Program-made: the position numbers and the translations under genes
Notes under the pieces: generated by a model
Told to the model about the DNA's origin: nothing
Database searches by the model: none
The model's input: only the letters and a program-made list of their open reading frames with translations
In this document: piece by piece, positions 50,747 through 59,687 of the stretch
Layout of the letters: each line of letters begins with the position of its first letter
Numbering within the stretch: position 1 is the stretch's first letter
Assembly (NCBI GenBank): GCA_910588775.1
Contig: CAJURH010000007.1
Span: 1 to 64,000 of the forward strand
DNA length: 64,000 nt
Direction of reading: 5' to 3'
Source: an uncultured Lachnospiraceae bacterium
Lineage (GTDB): Bacteria > Bacillota > Clostridia > Lachnospirales > Lachnospiraceae

Positions 50747-52144
50747 CTATTCGGAGCGTTCTTTCTGAATCACGTCCTGATAAGCAAAGCAGTCTTTCGC
50801 CACCACGCCGCTCATTGCCAGCAGACAAATCAGGTTGGGAATAGCCATCAGACCATTCATGGTATCGGAGAAATCCCACACGATGCTCAGTGTCTGCGTC
50901 GCCCCGATAAAAGCGATCAGAGAGAAAAACAGACGGTAAGGCTTGTTGGCCTTGGTGGAACCTACCAGGAATTCCAGGGACTTCTCCCCATAGTATTCCC
51001 AGCCCAGGATGGTGGAAAACGCAAACAGCATAATGCCGATGGATACCATCCAACCGCCGAAAGTTCCCAGCGCAGCCTGGAAAGAAGCGATGGTCAAAGA
51101 CGCTCCAGTAAGCAGCTCTCCATTCACCTCAACGCCCAGTTGTCCAGAGCAGGCGACTACCAGTCCGGTTACGGTACATACTACGATGGTGTCAAAGAAA
51201 GTACCAGTCATATTGATGTACCCCTGTCTGGAGGGAAGGTCTGTCTTAGCCGCAGCGGCCGCGATTGGGGCGGAACCCAAACCAGCTTCGTTGGAGAATA
51301 CGCCGCGGGCAACGCCCCAACGCATCGCTGAGAGCATGGAAGCGATAATTGTGCCGCCCACGCCGCCAGATACAGCCTTCATGCTGAATGCCATGGAGAA
51401 AATTTCCGAGATGCCGGCGGGCAAATTCTTGGCGTTGATGATGATTACGATAATACCGCATACAAAATACAAAACTGCCATAAAGGGCACGATTTTCTCA
51501 CAAACTTTGCCGATGCTCTTAATGCCGCCCAGCAACACAATCAGAGCAAGCACAGTGAGCAGCACGCCAGTTACCACGTTGGGCACGCCAAAGGTGGTGT
51601 TCAGAGCTTCCGAAATGGAATTGCCCTGGGTCATATTGCCGATGCCGAAGGAAGCCATCACTGCAAAGAACGCAAAAGCTACGGCCAGGATCTTGCCCAA
51701 AGCCGGAATGGGGAATGCGTTTTTCAATACGTACATGGGACCGCCGGCCATCTCGCCATCCTGGTTGGTCTCACGGTATTTTACAGCCAAAAGGCTTTCT
51801 GCATACTTGGTGGACAATCCGAACAGAGCGCTGATCCACATCCATACAATGGCGCCAGGACCACCCAGCACCATAGCCGTGGCCACGCCCACGATATTTC
51901 CAGTCCCGATAGTAGCGGCCAGCGCCGTCATCAGTGACTGGAACGGGGTAATGTCACCTTCGTTTTGCTCCTGCGTCTCTTCCGGTTTCTTAAATACGGA
52001 TTTCAGCGCGTAGCCCAGATTCCGCCAGGGCAGAAACTTCAACCGAATAGTGAGGAACACGCCGGTTCCCACCAAGAGAACCAGCATAACCGGCCCCCAG
52101 ACAAAGTTATTGACGCTATGTAAAATATCTTCAAATAATTTCAT
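50747..52144 (-). CDS. alsT: AGCS-family sodium:alanine symporter
   Basis: 465 aa with about 10-11 spans. GVFLTIRLKFLPWRNLGYALK, ALAATIGTGNIVGVATAMVLGGPGAIVWMW, YAESLLAVKYRE and FSNEAGLGSAPIAAAAAKT are signature AGCS segments. Imports alanine or glycine with Na+. 39 bp after porB with GGGAGGAG; possibly transcribed with the por operon. Alanine to pyruvate conversion would feed PFOR. Confidence 0.96.
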   Translation of the reverse strand: MKLFEDILHSVNNFVWGPVMLVLLVGTGVFLTIRLKFLPWRNLGYALKSVFKKPEETQEQNEGDITPFQSLMTALAATIGTGNIVGVATAMVLGGPGAIVWMWISALFGLSTKYAESLLAVKYRETNQDGEMAGGPMYVLKNAFPIPALGKILAVAFAFFAVMASFGIGNMTQGNSISEALNTTFGVPNVVTGVLLTVLALIVLLGGIKSIGKVCEKIVPFMAVLYFVCGIIVIIINAKNLPAGISEIFSMAFSMKAVSGGVGGTIIASMLSAMRWGVARGVFSNEAGLGSAPIAAAAAKTDLPSRQGYINMTGTFFDTIVVCTVTGLVVACSGQLGVEVNGELLTGASLTIASFQAALGTFGGWMVSIGIMLFAFSTILGWEYYGEKSLEFLVGSTKANKPYRLFFSLIAFIGATQTLSIVWDFSDTMNGLMAIPNLICLLAMSGVVAKDCFAYQDVIQKERSE

Positions 52145-52183
52145 TTTCTAACTCCTCCCTCTTGATGGCGCCCACAGATCCGC

Positions 52184-53116
52184 TTATCTGCCGCACCGAT
52201 AGACCAGATCGTCCCATCTGCGGTCCACTTCCTTTTGGAATGCTTCAATCAGATATTCATTTTCTTTCTTAAACAGATGTTTGAAGCGTCCCTGTTTTAT
52301 CAAGAAATCTTCGATGGGAAGCTTTTTCTTCGGCTCGTAGTTTAGCGTCCATTTGCCCTGTTCCACCTCGAACAGAGGCCAGTAATTGGTTTCCACGCCC
52401 AAGCGGCAGATTTCCATAATGTCCGCCGTGGGGTACTGCCATCCTCTGGGACAAGGCGCCATGATATTCAGGAAGGCCGCCCCTTCGGTGTAAATGGCTT
52501 TCTCGGATTTCACATGGAGGTCTTTGAAGTTTTTCCAGAAGGTGGTCTGCGCCACGTAGGGCACGTCGTGCTCTGCGATAATAGCCGCCAGGTCTTTCCG
52601 GTTCTGCGGCTTTCCGTTGCTTACGCTTCCCACCGGAGTTGTGGTGGTGTTGGCGTACATGGGTGTGGCGGAAGAACGCTGGATGCCTGTGTTCATATAG
52701 GCGCCGTTGTCGTAACACACGTAAACCATGTCATGGTTTCTCTCCATGGCCCCGGACAGGGACTGTAAGCCGATATCGTAGGTTCCGCCGTCGCCGCCAA
52801 ATGTGATGAATTTGTATGTATCGTCGATCTTTCCTCTTTTTTTCAATACGCGATAAGCCGTCTCCACCCCGCTTAATGTGGCTCCGGCGTTCTCAAACGC
52901 ATTGTGTATATAGCTGTCCTCCCAGGCTGTGTAAGGATACATGAAAGTGGAAACTTCCATACAGCCTGTAGCGTTACCGATTACCGCCCGGTCGCCTTCG
53001 TGAAGCCCCCGCAGCACGTTTCTCGCCGCGATGGTTCCACCGCAGCCTGCGCACATCCGGTGGCCACCGGCCAGACGCTCCGGTTTATTCATTGTCTCTT
53101 TAAAATTGTAGCCCAT
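52184..53116 (-). CDS. porB: pyruvate:ferredoxin oxidoreductase, beta subunit
   Basis: 310 aa TPP-binding subunit. HRMCAGCGGTIAARNVLRGL (Cys ligands), GNATGCMEVSTFMYP, FGGDGGTYDIGLQSLSGAMERNHDMVYVCYDNGAYMNTGIQRSSATP (TPP motif GDG...N) and a further Cys in APCPRGW. Start ATG 53116 after AGGAGG. Catalyses pyruvate + CoA + ferredoxin to acetyl-CoA + CO2 with the other three subunits. Confidence 0.95.
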   Translation of the reverse strand: MGYNFKETMNKPERLAGGHRMCAGCGGTIAARNVLRGLHEGDRAVIGNATGCMEVSTFMYPYTAWEDSYIHNAFENAGATLSGVETAYRVLKKRGKIDDTYKFITFGGDGGTYDIGLQSLSGAMERNHDMVYVCYDNGAYMNTGIQRSSATPMYANTTTTPVGSVSNGKPQNRKDLAAIIAEHDVPYVAQTTFWKNFKDLHVKSEKAIYTEGAAFLNIMAPCPRGWQYPTADIMEICRLGVETNYWPLFEVEQGKWTLNYEPKKKLPIEDFLIKQGRFKHLFKKENEYLIEAFQKEVDRRWDDLVYRCGR

Positions 53117-53194
53117 GATTTCCTCCTCCTGACGCACTTACTGCGTCATCCAGGTAGATTTGGAAGTTTACTTCCAAACTTTTCCCCGTCTTTT

Positions 53195-54376
53195 CTACTC
53201 TCTCAATCCCAGATAACGATATGCGTCCGCGATCTGTCCCGCCGCCGCATCTTTTTCCAACTGTCCAAATACATCTTCTATCTGGTCTACGCGCACATCC
53301 CGGCCACCCAGACCATAGATATAATTCACAGCCAATACCTGGGATCTGGCCCGGTACAAAGCCGCCATCACTTCCGAACCCAACGGTCCACCCTGGGAAG
53401 ACAGGCTCTCGGCCCGGTCCATAATGGCAACCGCTTTCACATGGGAAAGCGCCTGGGCAATCTCTTCTGCCGGGAAGGGCCTGAACAGACGAATCTTCAG
53501 AAGGCCCGCTTTCACGCCTTTTTCCCGGAGTGCGTCCACCGCGTCTTTGGCTGTGCCCGCCGCGGATCCGATGATGACCAACGCGTAATCCGCGTCGTCC
53601 AGGCGGTATTCCTCGAACAGACCGTATTCCCGGCCAGAGATTTTCGCAAATTCTTTGGCCACGTCCAACACTACCTGTTTCGTATCAGTCATAGCCTGGG
53701 CATGCTGTTTCTTGGCTTCCATGTAATAATTGGAAACAGCGTAAGGACCCACCGCCATGGTTTCCCGGTTATTCAGCAAATAATGCTCGGGATTGTAATC
53801 TCCCACAAACGCCCGCACGTCTGCATCGTCCAGAAGCTCGATGTTTTCCACCGCATGGCTGGTGATGAATCCGTCCTGGCAAATCATAATGGGCAGGCGC
53901 ACCTTTGCGTTCTCAGCAATGGGATAAGCCTGGATAAAGTTGTCATAAGCTTCCTGATTGTTTTCCGCGTAAATCTGAATCCAGCCCGCGTCCCTGGCTC
54001 CCATACTGTCGGAGTGGTCGCAGTTGATGTTAATAGGCCCGGAAAGCGCCCGGTTCACCAAAGCCATAGCGATGGGCAGACGGTTGGAAGCCGCCACATA
54101 AAGCTCTTCCCACATCAGGGCCATCCCACAAGAAGACGTGGCCGTCAGCGTTCTTGCGCCCGCCGCTTCCGCTCCGATGGCCGCACTCATGGCGCTGTGT
54201 TCGCTCTCCACCGGGATGAATTCCGTGTCCACCTGGCCGTTGGCCACAAAGGAGGAGAAATACTGGGGTATCTCTGTGGAAGGCGTGATGGGAAATGCCG
54301 GCATCACATCCGGGTTGATCTGGCGCATGGCGATGGCCACGGCCTCATTTCCTGATAAACGGTCTCTTTTTCCCAT
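53195..54376 (-). CDS. porA: pyruvate:ferredoxin oxidoreductase, alpha subunit
   Basis: 393 aa pyrimidine-binding and transketolase C-terminal subunit. GNEAVAIAMRQINPDVMPAFPITPSTEIPQYFSSFVANG, EHSAMSAAIGAEAAGARTLTATSSCGMALM and DRAESLSSQGGPLGSEV are typical. Pyruvate rather than branched-chain ketoacid is likely from similarity, but substrate is inferred. Between porD and porB. Confidence 0.94.
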   Translation of the reverse strand: MGKRDRLSGNEAVAIAMRQINPDVMPAFPITPSTEIPQYFSSFVANGQVDTEFIPVESEHSAMSAAIGAEAAGARTLTATSSCGMALMWEELYVAASNRLPIAMALVNRALSGPININCDHSDSMGARDAGWIQIYAENNQEAYDNFIQAYPIAENAKVRLPIMICQDGFITSHAVENIELLDDADVRAFVGDYNPEHYLLNNRETMAVGPYAVSNYYMEAKKQHAQAMTDTKQVVLDVAKEFAKISGREYGLFEEYRLDDADYALVIIGSAAGTAKDAVDALREKGVKAGLLKIRLFRPFPAEEIAQALSHVKAVAIMDRAESLSSQGGPLGSEVMAALYRARSQVLAVNYIYGLGGRDVRVDQIEDVFGQLEKDAAAGQIADAYRYLGLRE

Positions 54377-54378
54377 AT

Positions 54379-54675
54379 CTATTTTACCCCCTCCATTTTA
54401 ATTGCGCCAGCCGGACAGGCATTTACGCAAATGCCGCAGCCCTTGCAGTGGCTGTAGTCGAAGTCTCCCCGTTTCTTATCCTTCACGGGAATGGCGCTGT
54501 CTGGACATACCGGCACGCACAAAAGGCACTGGTTGCAGTCCGCCTCTATAAATTCCGGCTTCACAGCCGTCCATTCTCCGGTGGGAAACTGAGCGGAAGT
54601 TCCGCCCTGATAGATCTGCATTCCCTCCGTCAAATCCTGCCAGCCACAGGTCTCATTGATTTTATGTAAATCCAT
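54379..54675 (-). CDS. porD: pyruvate:ferredoxin oxidoreductase, delta (2[4Fe-4S]) subunit
   Basis: 98-aa ferredoxin-like subunit with CNQCLLCVPVCPDSA and CKGCGICVNACPAGA, two complete 4Fe-4S motifs, after a short N-terminal extension. Passes electrons from TPP subunit to ferredoxin. Start overlaps the porG stop (TAATG). Confidence 0.95.
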   Translation of the reverse strand: MDLHKINETCGWQDLTEGMQIYQGGTSAQFPTGEWTAVKPEFIEADCNQCLLCVPVCPDSAIPVKDKKRGDFDYSHCKGCGICVNACPAGAIKMEGVK

Positions 54676-55247
54676 TACCGCACCTCCTGTAATGCCATTT
54701 TCAGCGCCTTCATGTTGCCCTCAATCACTTCCGGCTTGGAAGCGAATTTGTGCTTAAAGGAGCTCTCCATCTCCCGCAGAAACACATCCTCCTTCATGAC
54801 GCCGCTGACTTTCACAATCGCCGCCAACATGGGCGTGTTGGGAAAATATTTGCCCAGCGTCTCTAAAGACACTTTCTTAGCGTCGATGGCATAGATCTTC
54901 CCTTCATATCCCTGCAGATGCTTTTCCAGCTCTTCCTTGGGCTTGTCCGTGTTGACGACAATGGCCCCTTCCTTCTTCAAACCTTCCGTCACATGCACCG
55001 TCTCCAGCAGACTTTCGTCCACCACCACCACAAAATCCGGCTCGTAAATATTGGAATGTACCCGGATTTTCTCAGAACTGATCCGGTTGTAGGCGGTAAT
55101 GGGCGCACCCATCCGCTCCGGCCCGTATTCCGGAAAACCCTGCACATACTTTCCTGTCTGGAAAGCCACGTCCGCCAACAACAGAGCCGCTGTCTTCGCG
55201 CCCTGGCCGCCTCGTCCGTGCCATCTGATTTCTACCATATCTCTCAT
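54675..55247 (-). CDS. porG: pyruvate:ferredoxin oxidoreductase, gamma subunit
   Basis: 190 aa. EIRWHGRGGQGAKTAALLLADVAFQTGKYVQGFPEYGPERMGAPITAYNRIS is the classic gamma start. Start ATG 55247, six bases after GGAGG; the open frame upstream is not used. First gene of porGDAB, which favours PFOR over VOR or KOR. Confidence 0.95.
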   Translation of the reverse strand: MRDMVEIRWHGRGGQGAKTAALLLADVAFQTGKYVQGFPEYGPERMGAPITAYNRISSEKIRVHSNIYEPDFVVVVDESLLETVHVTEGLKKEGAIVVNTDKPKEELEKHLQGYEGKIYAIDAKKVSLETLGKYFPNTPMLAAIVKVSGVMKEDVFLREMESSFKHKFASKPEVIEGNMKALKMALQEVR

Positions 55248-55310
55248 GATCTTCCTCCAATTCCTGCGCACTTTTACTGGAGTGACGCTCCAATTCAGCT
55301 ACATTACTTC

Positions 55311-55339
55311 ATTGTAATAAAATTTCTGCAAAATTACAA
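55311..55339 (-). promoter_or_regulatory. promoter of porGDAB
   Basis: Minus strand TTGTAA (55334-55339), 17-nt spacer, TACAAT (55311-55316). A small TGGAG/CTCCA hairpin lies in the leader (about 55278-55292). Confidence 0.65.
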
Positions 55340-55359
55340 GTTTTTTTTACTATGGGCAT

Positions 55360-55653
55360 TTACTTTACAGCTATTGCCTGCACTGTCACAGCCACCTTAT
55401 CGCCTGGCCGCTTTCCGATCTTGGCGCGGATATCCTTTCGTATGCCGATGATATAGCAGATGCTGCCATCCGGATTTTTCACTCCCATATTGACAACGCT
55501 GCCGTCGTAAGGCTCGCCGTCAAATGTGACATGAACCTTCACCCGTCCCCGGCCAAACTCGGCCCGAATATCATAGGGAAAAATCACATAGGCGCCGCCT
55601 TTTGCTTTTGCCTCATAAATCTCCGACTCAAATTCATACAATTTCTCGTTCAT
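55360..55653 (-). CDS. DUF1905 domain protein
   Basis: 97 aa. YEFESEIYEAKAKGGAYVIFPYDIRAEFGRGRVKVHVTFDGEPYDGSVVNMG and IGIRKDIRAKIGKRPGDKVAVTVQ match DUF1905, a small beta-barrel found alone or fused to YdeI-like domains. Role unknown. Single gene, start ATG 55653. Confidence 0.88.
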   Translation of the reverse strand: MNEKLYEFESEIYEAKAKGGAYVIFPYDIRAEFGRGRVKVHVTFDGEPYDGSVVNMGVKNPDGSICYIIGIRKDIRAKIGKRPGDKVAVTVQAIAVK

Positions 55654-55815
55654 TTCTCACACCTCACGCACATAGTTTTCTAGACAAACGCAAAGCTTTT
55701 ATTCCGCCGCCAAAGTTGCGCAATCTATATAATTTGTACAGACTGAACAAACCCGTCACCAGGATTCGAACTTTTGTCCCATCAGTTTTCCCATTTACCG
55801 TCCGTTTCATCCCTC

Positions 55816-56088
55816 TTATCCGGCATTAAAATAAGCTTTTAACGAATCGCTAAATTCTTTTAACTCTTCTTTCTTCTCCTTTGAAAGACCGTTGTATGCA
55901 ACATTATAAACGGCGCCTTCCAGCGCATATAAATGCACAAGACAAACCTGGGGATACGCTTCTTTTAGTCTCAAAAACGCCTGTTTAGATCCTAACGCAA
56001 TAAGTTTCTCGGACGAGTCGACGCCAACCCGCGTCAGCTTCCTGGCCATTTCCTTACCAATATTCATCATTGCCGTTAATTCTAACAT
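55816..56088 (-). CDS. TfoX C-terminal domain protein
   Basis: 90 aa consisting only of the helical TfoX_C domain (MNIGKEMARKLTRVGVDSSEKLIALGSKQAFLRLKEAYPQVCLVHLYALEGAV). It lacks the N-terminal TfoX domain, as is common in Firmicutes, where no competence role is shown. Start ATG 56088 with AAGGAG. Single gene. Confidence 0.88.
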   Translation of the reverse strand: MLELTAMMNIGKEMARKLTRVGVDSSEKLIALGSKQAFLRLKEAYPQVCLVHLYALEGAVYNVAYNGLSKEKKEELKEFSDSLKAYFNAG

Positions 56089-56211
56089 ATTTTTTCTCCT
56101 TGAATCTCTTTTGACAAGATGCATCTTTTATGTCAAACTTGCTATTTTATAATTATATCATACAAAATCATACAAAAATAAAAATCTATGTAAAAGATTC
56201 AGATATGCCGC

Positions 56212-56240
56212 TTGCCTCCCTGCCAACTATGATGTAATAT
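56212..56240 (+). promoter_or_regulatory. promoter of the 325-aa gene
   Basis: TTGCCT (56212-56217), 17-nt spacer, TAATAT (56235-56240), leaving an AT-rich leader of about 100 nt. Confidence 0.5.
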
Positions 56241-56344
56241 AGAATAAAAAGACGCTGCAAAATGTTGCATACATTTTACATAAAAAAGTTTTCAAACACC
56301 CTTTAGAAAATTGCAAAATTGTTACCGCAAGAAAGGAGCGAATT

Positions 56345-57322
56345 ATGAATTCCATCGTTCAACCCGGCTACCAAACGAGAACCTGCGGCAATTTCGTAAA
56401 ATCCTCTAAAACAACGCAACCTGGCGCACAAAACAGCCGTTTTTTGGATATGGCCATACAAGCCAGCGAAAAGAAAGCAGTCTGGCCCGCCGCCCTCCAA
56501 AACAGTCTCACAGGCACAACGTTCACGCCTATAAATTTAACTGTGCACTCCGCCAGAGAGTTCCAGACAACAAGCGCTGAATCCACCGAAGCTCCTTCTT
56601 TGGAGACAATGCTAAAAGCCAAATATCCCAATCTGGTCTATCACGTATTCGACGCCAGCGGCGATTACTGGAAAACAAGGAACGACTACCCCCACTACCT
56701 GTTGTACCAGTCTGGGGACAAAGCGGCCAAAACTCTGGAAAACTGGCAGCCTGAAGGCGCGAATCCTTTTTATGGCTCTGTGGACGGCAGATTTATCGCC
56801 CCAAAAGAAATTCACGCCTTAAGCAATGTCCCGCCTGGAAGCAAGGCTGTGGTCATCCATCCCACCGTGCAAAAACGCATGGAGCAGGACCCAAAATACG
56901 CCAGCGAAATCTTCACAAGAATCGATACATGGTTTGCCTTCGACGTAGCGAGAAACGAAGCCATTTTGCCTGGCTGCACCGTGGGCATGTCCCAAGCCGT
57001 GGCCATTGGCGAAGACGGAAATATCTGCAACGCCGTATCTTCCAGCAGCGGCGGCGAATTCACTTACAGCAGCGATGAGATGGTGCGGGCCTACTATCTG
57101 CGAATGGCAAAACGGGCGGATTTCATGCGGTGGCTGACAAAAAAACAGCGCAGCGACAGCATCCGTGACTCCGTACAAGAGGCCGATTTGGCAGAGGCAA
57201 AATCTCGTCTTGCCAAAATGATGGAGGATGAGCGACTACAAGAAATTCTCGGTGAAAAAATCGCAGGTATTCCCACAGAAACCGTGCTCTTCATCACAAA
57301 GACCCAGGTGTGGGGAAACTGA
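56345..57322 (+). CDS. unrecognised 325-aa protein
   Basis: Clear gene: AAGGAG six bases upstream of ATG 56345, own promoter, normal codon use. No signal peptide or span. Residues 1-85 are polar and poorly ordered (NSIVQPGYQTRTCGN); residues 90-240 look folded (YPNLVYHVFDASGDYWKTRNDYPHYLLYQSGD, GSKAVVIHPTVQKRME, RIDTWFAFDVARNEAILPGC); the end is a charged helix (EADLAEAKSRLAKMMEDERL). No catalytic motif recognised. Followed by a histidine kinase 136 bp away on the same strand, which has its own possible promoter. Confidence 0.75.
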   Translation: MNSIVQPGYQTRTCGNFVKSSKTTQPGAQNSRFLDMAIQASEKKAVWPAALQNSLTGTTFTPINLTVHSAREFQTTSAESTEAPSLETMLKAKYPNLVYHVFDASGDYWKTRNDYPHYLLYQSGDKAAKTLENWQPEGANPFYGSVDGRFIAPKEIHALSNVPPGSKAVVIHPTVQKRMEQDPKYASEIFTRIDTWFAFDVARNEAILPGCTVGMSQAVAIGEDGNICNAVSSSSGGEFTYSSDEMVRAYYLRMAKRADFMRWLTKKQRSDSIRDSVQEADLAEAKSRLAKMMEDERLQEILGEKIAGIPTETVLFITKTQVWGN

Positions 57323-57392
57323 ATTTTCGAAAAAAGCGCCTTGAAAACAGGAAAATTTCATTCCGTCAAAAGCGATTTTATCCATATAAATA

Positions 57393-57421
57393 ATGACAGA
57401 ATGTATAATTTATGATAAAAT
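57393..57421 (+). promoter_or_regulatory. possible promoter of the hybrid kinase gene
   Basis: ATGACA (57393-57398), 17-nt spacer, TAAAAT (57416-57421). Moderate match. Confidence 0.45.
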
Positions 57422-57458
57422 CTGTCTGAAAGAGTTTTAATAAGGGAGGGATGTCAAG

Positions 57459-59687
57459 ATGAACGAACCAAAAATCGACCGCGATCTAATAAAACATATT
57501 TTAGCTCTTTTGGACATCCCTGAATATGAACATATGGATACAAATATTAAACAGGCAAATTCCACAACTTCATTGGAGCCTTACAACATAATGACCGCCC
57601 GTCAGGTGATAAAATTTATGGACGAGATGCCTGGCGGATTCTTCATCTACCATGCCGACGACAATGAAGAGATTATTTATGCGAATAAAGCAATCCTGCG
57701 CATTTTCCAATGTGATACGCTGGAAGAATTTCAGGAACTGACTGGAAATTCCTTCAAAGGGCTTGTCCACCCCGATGATCTGGAAATGGTTGAAGAAAGC
57801 ATCAAAAAGCAGATTGCCTCCAGCCAGTATGATCTGGATTATATTGAATACCGTATCATCTGCAAGGATGGTTCCATCCGATGGATTGAAGATTACGGTC
57901 ATTTTATACACAACGATTCCGTAGGAGATATTTTCTACGTATTCGCCGGCGACGCAACCGAAAAGAGAAAACGGATGCTGAGCGAGAAAACGAAAAACGA
58001 GCAAAAACTGCAAAGCTTAATGAAAGCTTATGACCATGAGCGCAAACTGATCAACCAGGAACACTTGCAGCGTATGGAGGTCATTGAAGGACTCAGCGTA
58101 AACTACGATTCCATCCTCTATGCGGATCTGGACAGGGATAAGATTCTGCCCTACCGCTTGAGCAGCCGGACAAAACAGCAGTTTTCCCAGCGGTTCCAGG
58201 TGCGTTTCTTCTCCTGGTATGTGACGGATTATGTCAATGTCTGGGTCCATCCAGAAGACCGCGCCATGGTTTCTAAGGTCACAGACCCAGCATACATCCG
58301 AAGAAAACTATCGGAAAATAAGACCTATTATATAAATTACCGGGTCATTAACGGCGAGAAAATCCAGTATTTACAGCTTCGGCTTGTAAACGTGGGCAGC
58401 AGCCAGGACCATATTTCCCAAATCGTTATGGGATACCGGAGGGTGGACGAAGAGATTCGGCGGGAAATGGAACAAAAACAAATATTGGAGGAAGCGCTGC
58501 ACAACGCGAAACTGGCCATCACTGCCAAAAACACCTTCCTTTCCAACATGTCCCACGATATGCGCACTCCTCTAAACGCAATTTTTGGTTTTCTGGATTT
58601 GGCAAAAAAGCACATAGACGATAAAGAAACCCTGCATAATTATTTGGATAAAATTGACGCATCCAGTAAGCAGCTCCTGAATCTGATTGATAAAGTCTTG
58701 GAAATATCCTGGACAGAAACCGATGATGTGCGTATCCTGGAAGCGGAATGCAACCTGGCCGAGATTTTGCAGGACGTGCAGAATACCCTGGCCTCCCAGG
58801 CCGCTGAAAAGAACATCGCATTCTCCCTGGACGCCACAGGACTAAAGCATTGCAATATATACAGCGACCAGGACAAACTGCGGCAATTATTGCTCTATCT
58901 GACCAACAACGCCATCACATATACAAACATAGACGGTAAAGTTGACCTGATTGCCACCGAATTGGAAGAATTGCCCAACAACTACGTGACCTGTCAATTC
59001 ATAGTCAAGGACACTGGCATTGGCATTAGCAAAGATTTCCTGCAGCACATTTACGAACCGTTTGAGCGGGAAAAAAACACCACCTTCAGTGGCATTCACG
59101 GCACCGGCCTGGGCCTTACCATCGCCAAAAATATTGTGGAAATGCTGGGGGGAGATATAAGAATAGACAGCGCTGTAGGCAAGGGCAGCGTCTTTACCGT
59201 CACCCTTCGTTTCCGGATACAGCTTCACGCCCTTCCCGCTCCTTCAGACGCAGAGGCTGCGACTGTATCGTTACAGAACAAAAAAATCCTTTTAGTGGAA
59301 GACAATGAGATTAATCTGGAAATCGAAACGGAGATACTGGAAGACTTAGGATTTCTCATCGACACGGCTGAGGACGGCAGCATAGCCGTTGAAAAAATGA
59401 GAAACGCCACCCCCGGCGACTACGACTTAATTCTTATGGATATTCAAATGCCCGTCATGGACGGACGGCAGGCGGCAAAAGCCATCCGCAAACTTGAGAA
59501 TCCAGAGCTGGCCAACATCCCCATCCTGGCTCTGTCCGCCGACGCTTTTGAAAGCGACAAGCGCATGTCCATCGAATGCGGCATGGACGCACATTTGACC
59601 AAACCCATTGACGTGCCCCAACTGCTGGACGCAATTACCAAAACCCTGCAGGAGCGCAGCGCAAGAAAGGAACCAAACCACTTATGA
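57459..59687 (+). CDS. hybrid sensor histidine kinase/response regulator (PAS-HisKA-HATPase-REC)
   Basis: 742 aa, no membrane span, so a cytoplasmic sensor. PAS domain about 60-170 (GGFFIYHADDNEEIIYANKAIL, HPDDLEMVEESIKKQ), a second PAS-like region to about 340, HisKA with phospho-His in SNMSHDMRTPLNAI near 365, HATPase with DTGIGIS and GTGLGLTIAKN, and a receiver with LLVEDNEINLEIE and the Asp of LILMDIQMPVMDG near 660. No output domain and no HPt nearby; the next gene is yfhO, overlapping by ATGA. Its signal is unknown. Confidence 0.94.
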   Translation: MNEPKIDRDLIKHILALLDIPEYEHMDTNIKQANSTTSLEPYNIMTARQVIKFMDEMPGGFFIYHADDNEEIIYANKAILRIFQCDTLEEFQELTGNSFKGLVHPDDLEMVEESIKKQIASSQYDLDYIEYRIICKDGSIRWIEDYGHFIHNDSVGDIFYVFAGDATEKRKRMLSEKTKNEQKLQSLMKAYDHERKLINQEHLQRMEVIEGLSVNYDSILYADLDRDKILPYRLSSRTKQQFSQRFQVRFFSWYVTDYVNVWVHPEDRAMVSKVTDPAYIRRKLSENKTYYINYRVINGEKIQYLQLRLVNVGSSQDHISQIVMGYRRVDEEIRREMEQKQILEEALHNAKLAITAKNTFLSNMSHDMRTPLNAIFGFLDLAKKHIDDKETLHNYLDKIDASSKQLLNLIDKVLEISWTETDDVRILEAECNLAEILQDVQNTLASQAAEKNIAFSLDATGLKHCNIYSDQDKLRQLLLYLTNNAITYTNIDGKVDLIATELEELPNNYVTCQFIVKDTGIGISKDFLQHIYEPFEREKNTTFSGIHGTGLGLTIAKNIVEMLGGDIRIDSAVGKGSVFTVTLRFRIQLHALPAPSDAEAATVSLQNKKILLVEDNEINLEIETEILEDLGFLIDTAEDGSIAVEKMRNATPGDYDLILMDIQMPVMDGRQAAKAIRKLENPELANIPILALSADAFESDKRMSIECGMDAHLTKPIDVPQLLDAITKTLQERSARKEPNHL

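Noticed and set aside
51009..52013. Plus-strand open frame of 334 codons opposite alsT
   Set aside because: Ser/Thr/Pro-rich shadow of a membrane protein gene.
52904..54355. Long plus-strand open frame of more than 480 codons opposite porA and porB
   Set aside because: Antisense shadow of GC-rich conserved genes; no SD, no motif, His/Arg/Pro-rich translation.
55740..55780. Minus-strand GTTCGAATCC-like T-loop suggesting a tRNA remnant
   Set aside because: Flanking bases do not form a T-stem and no acceptor, D or anticodon arm is present.
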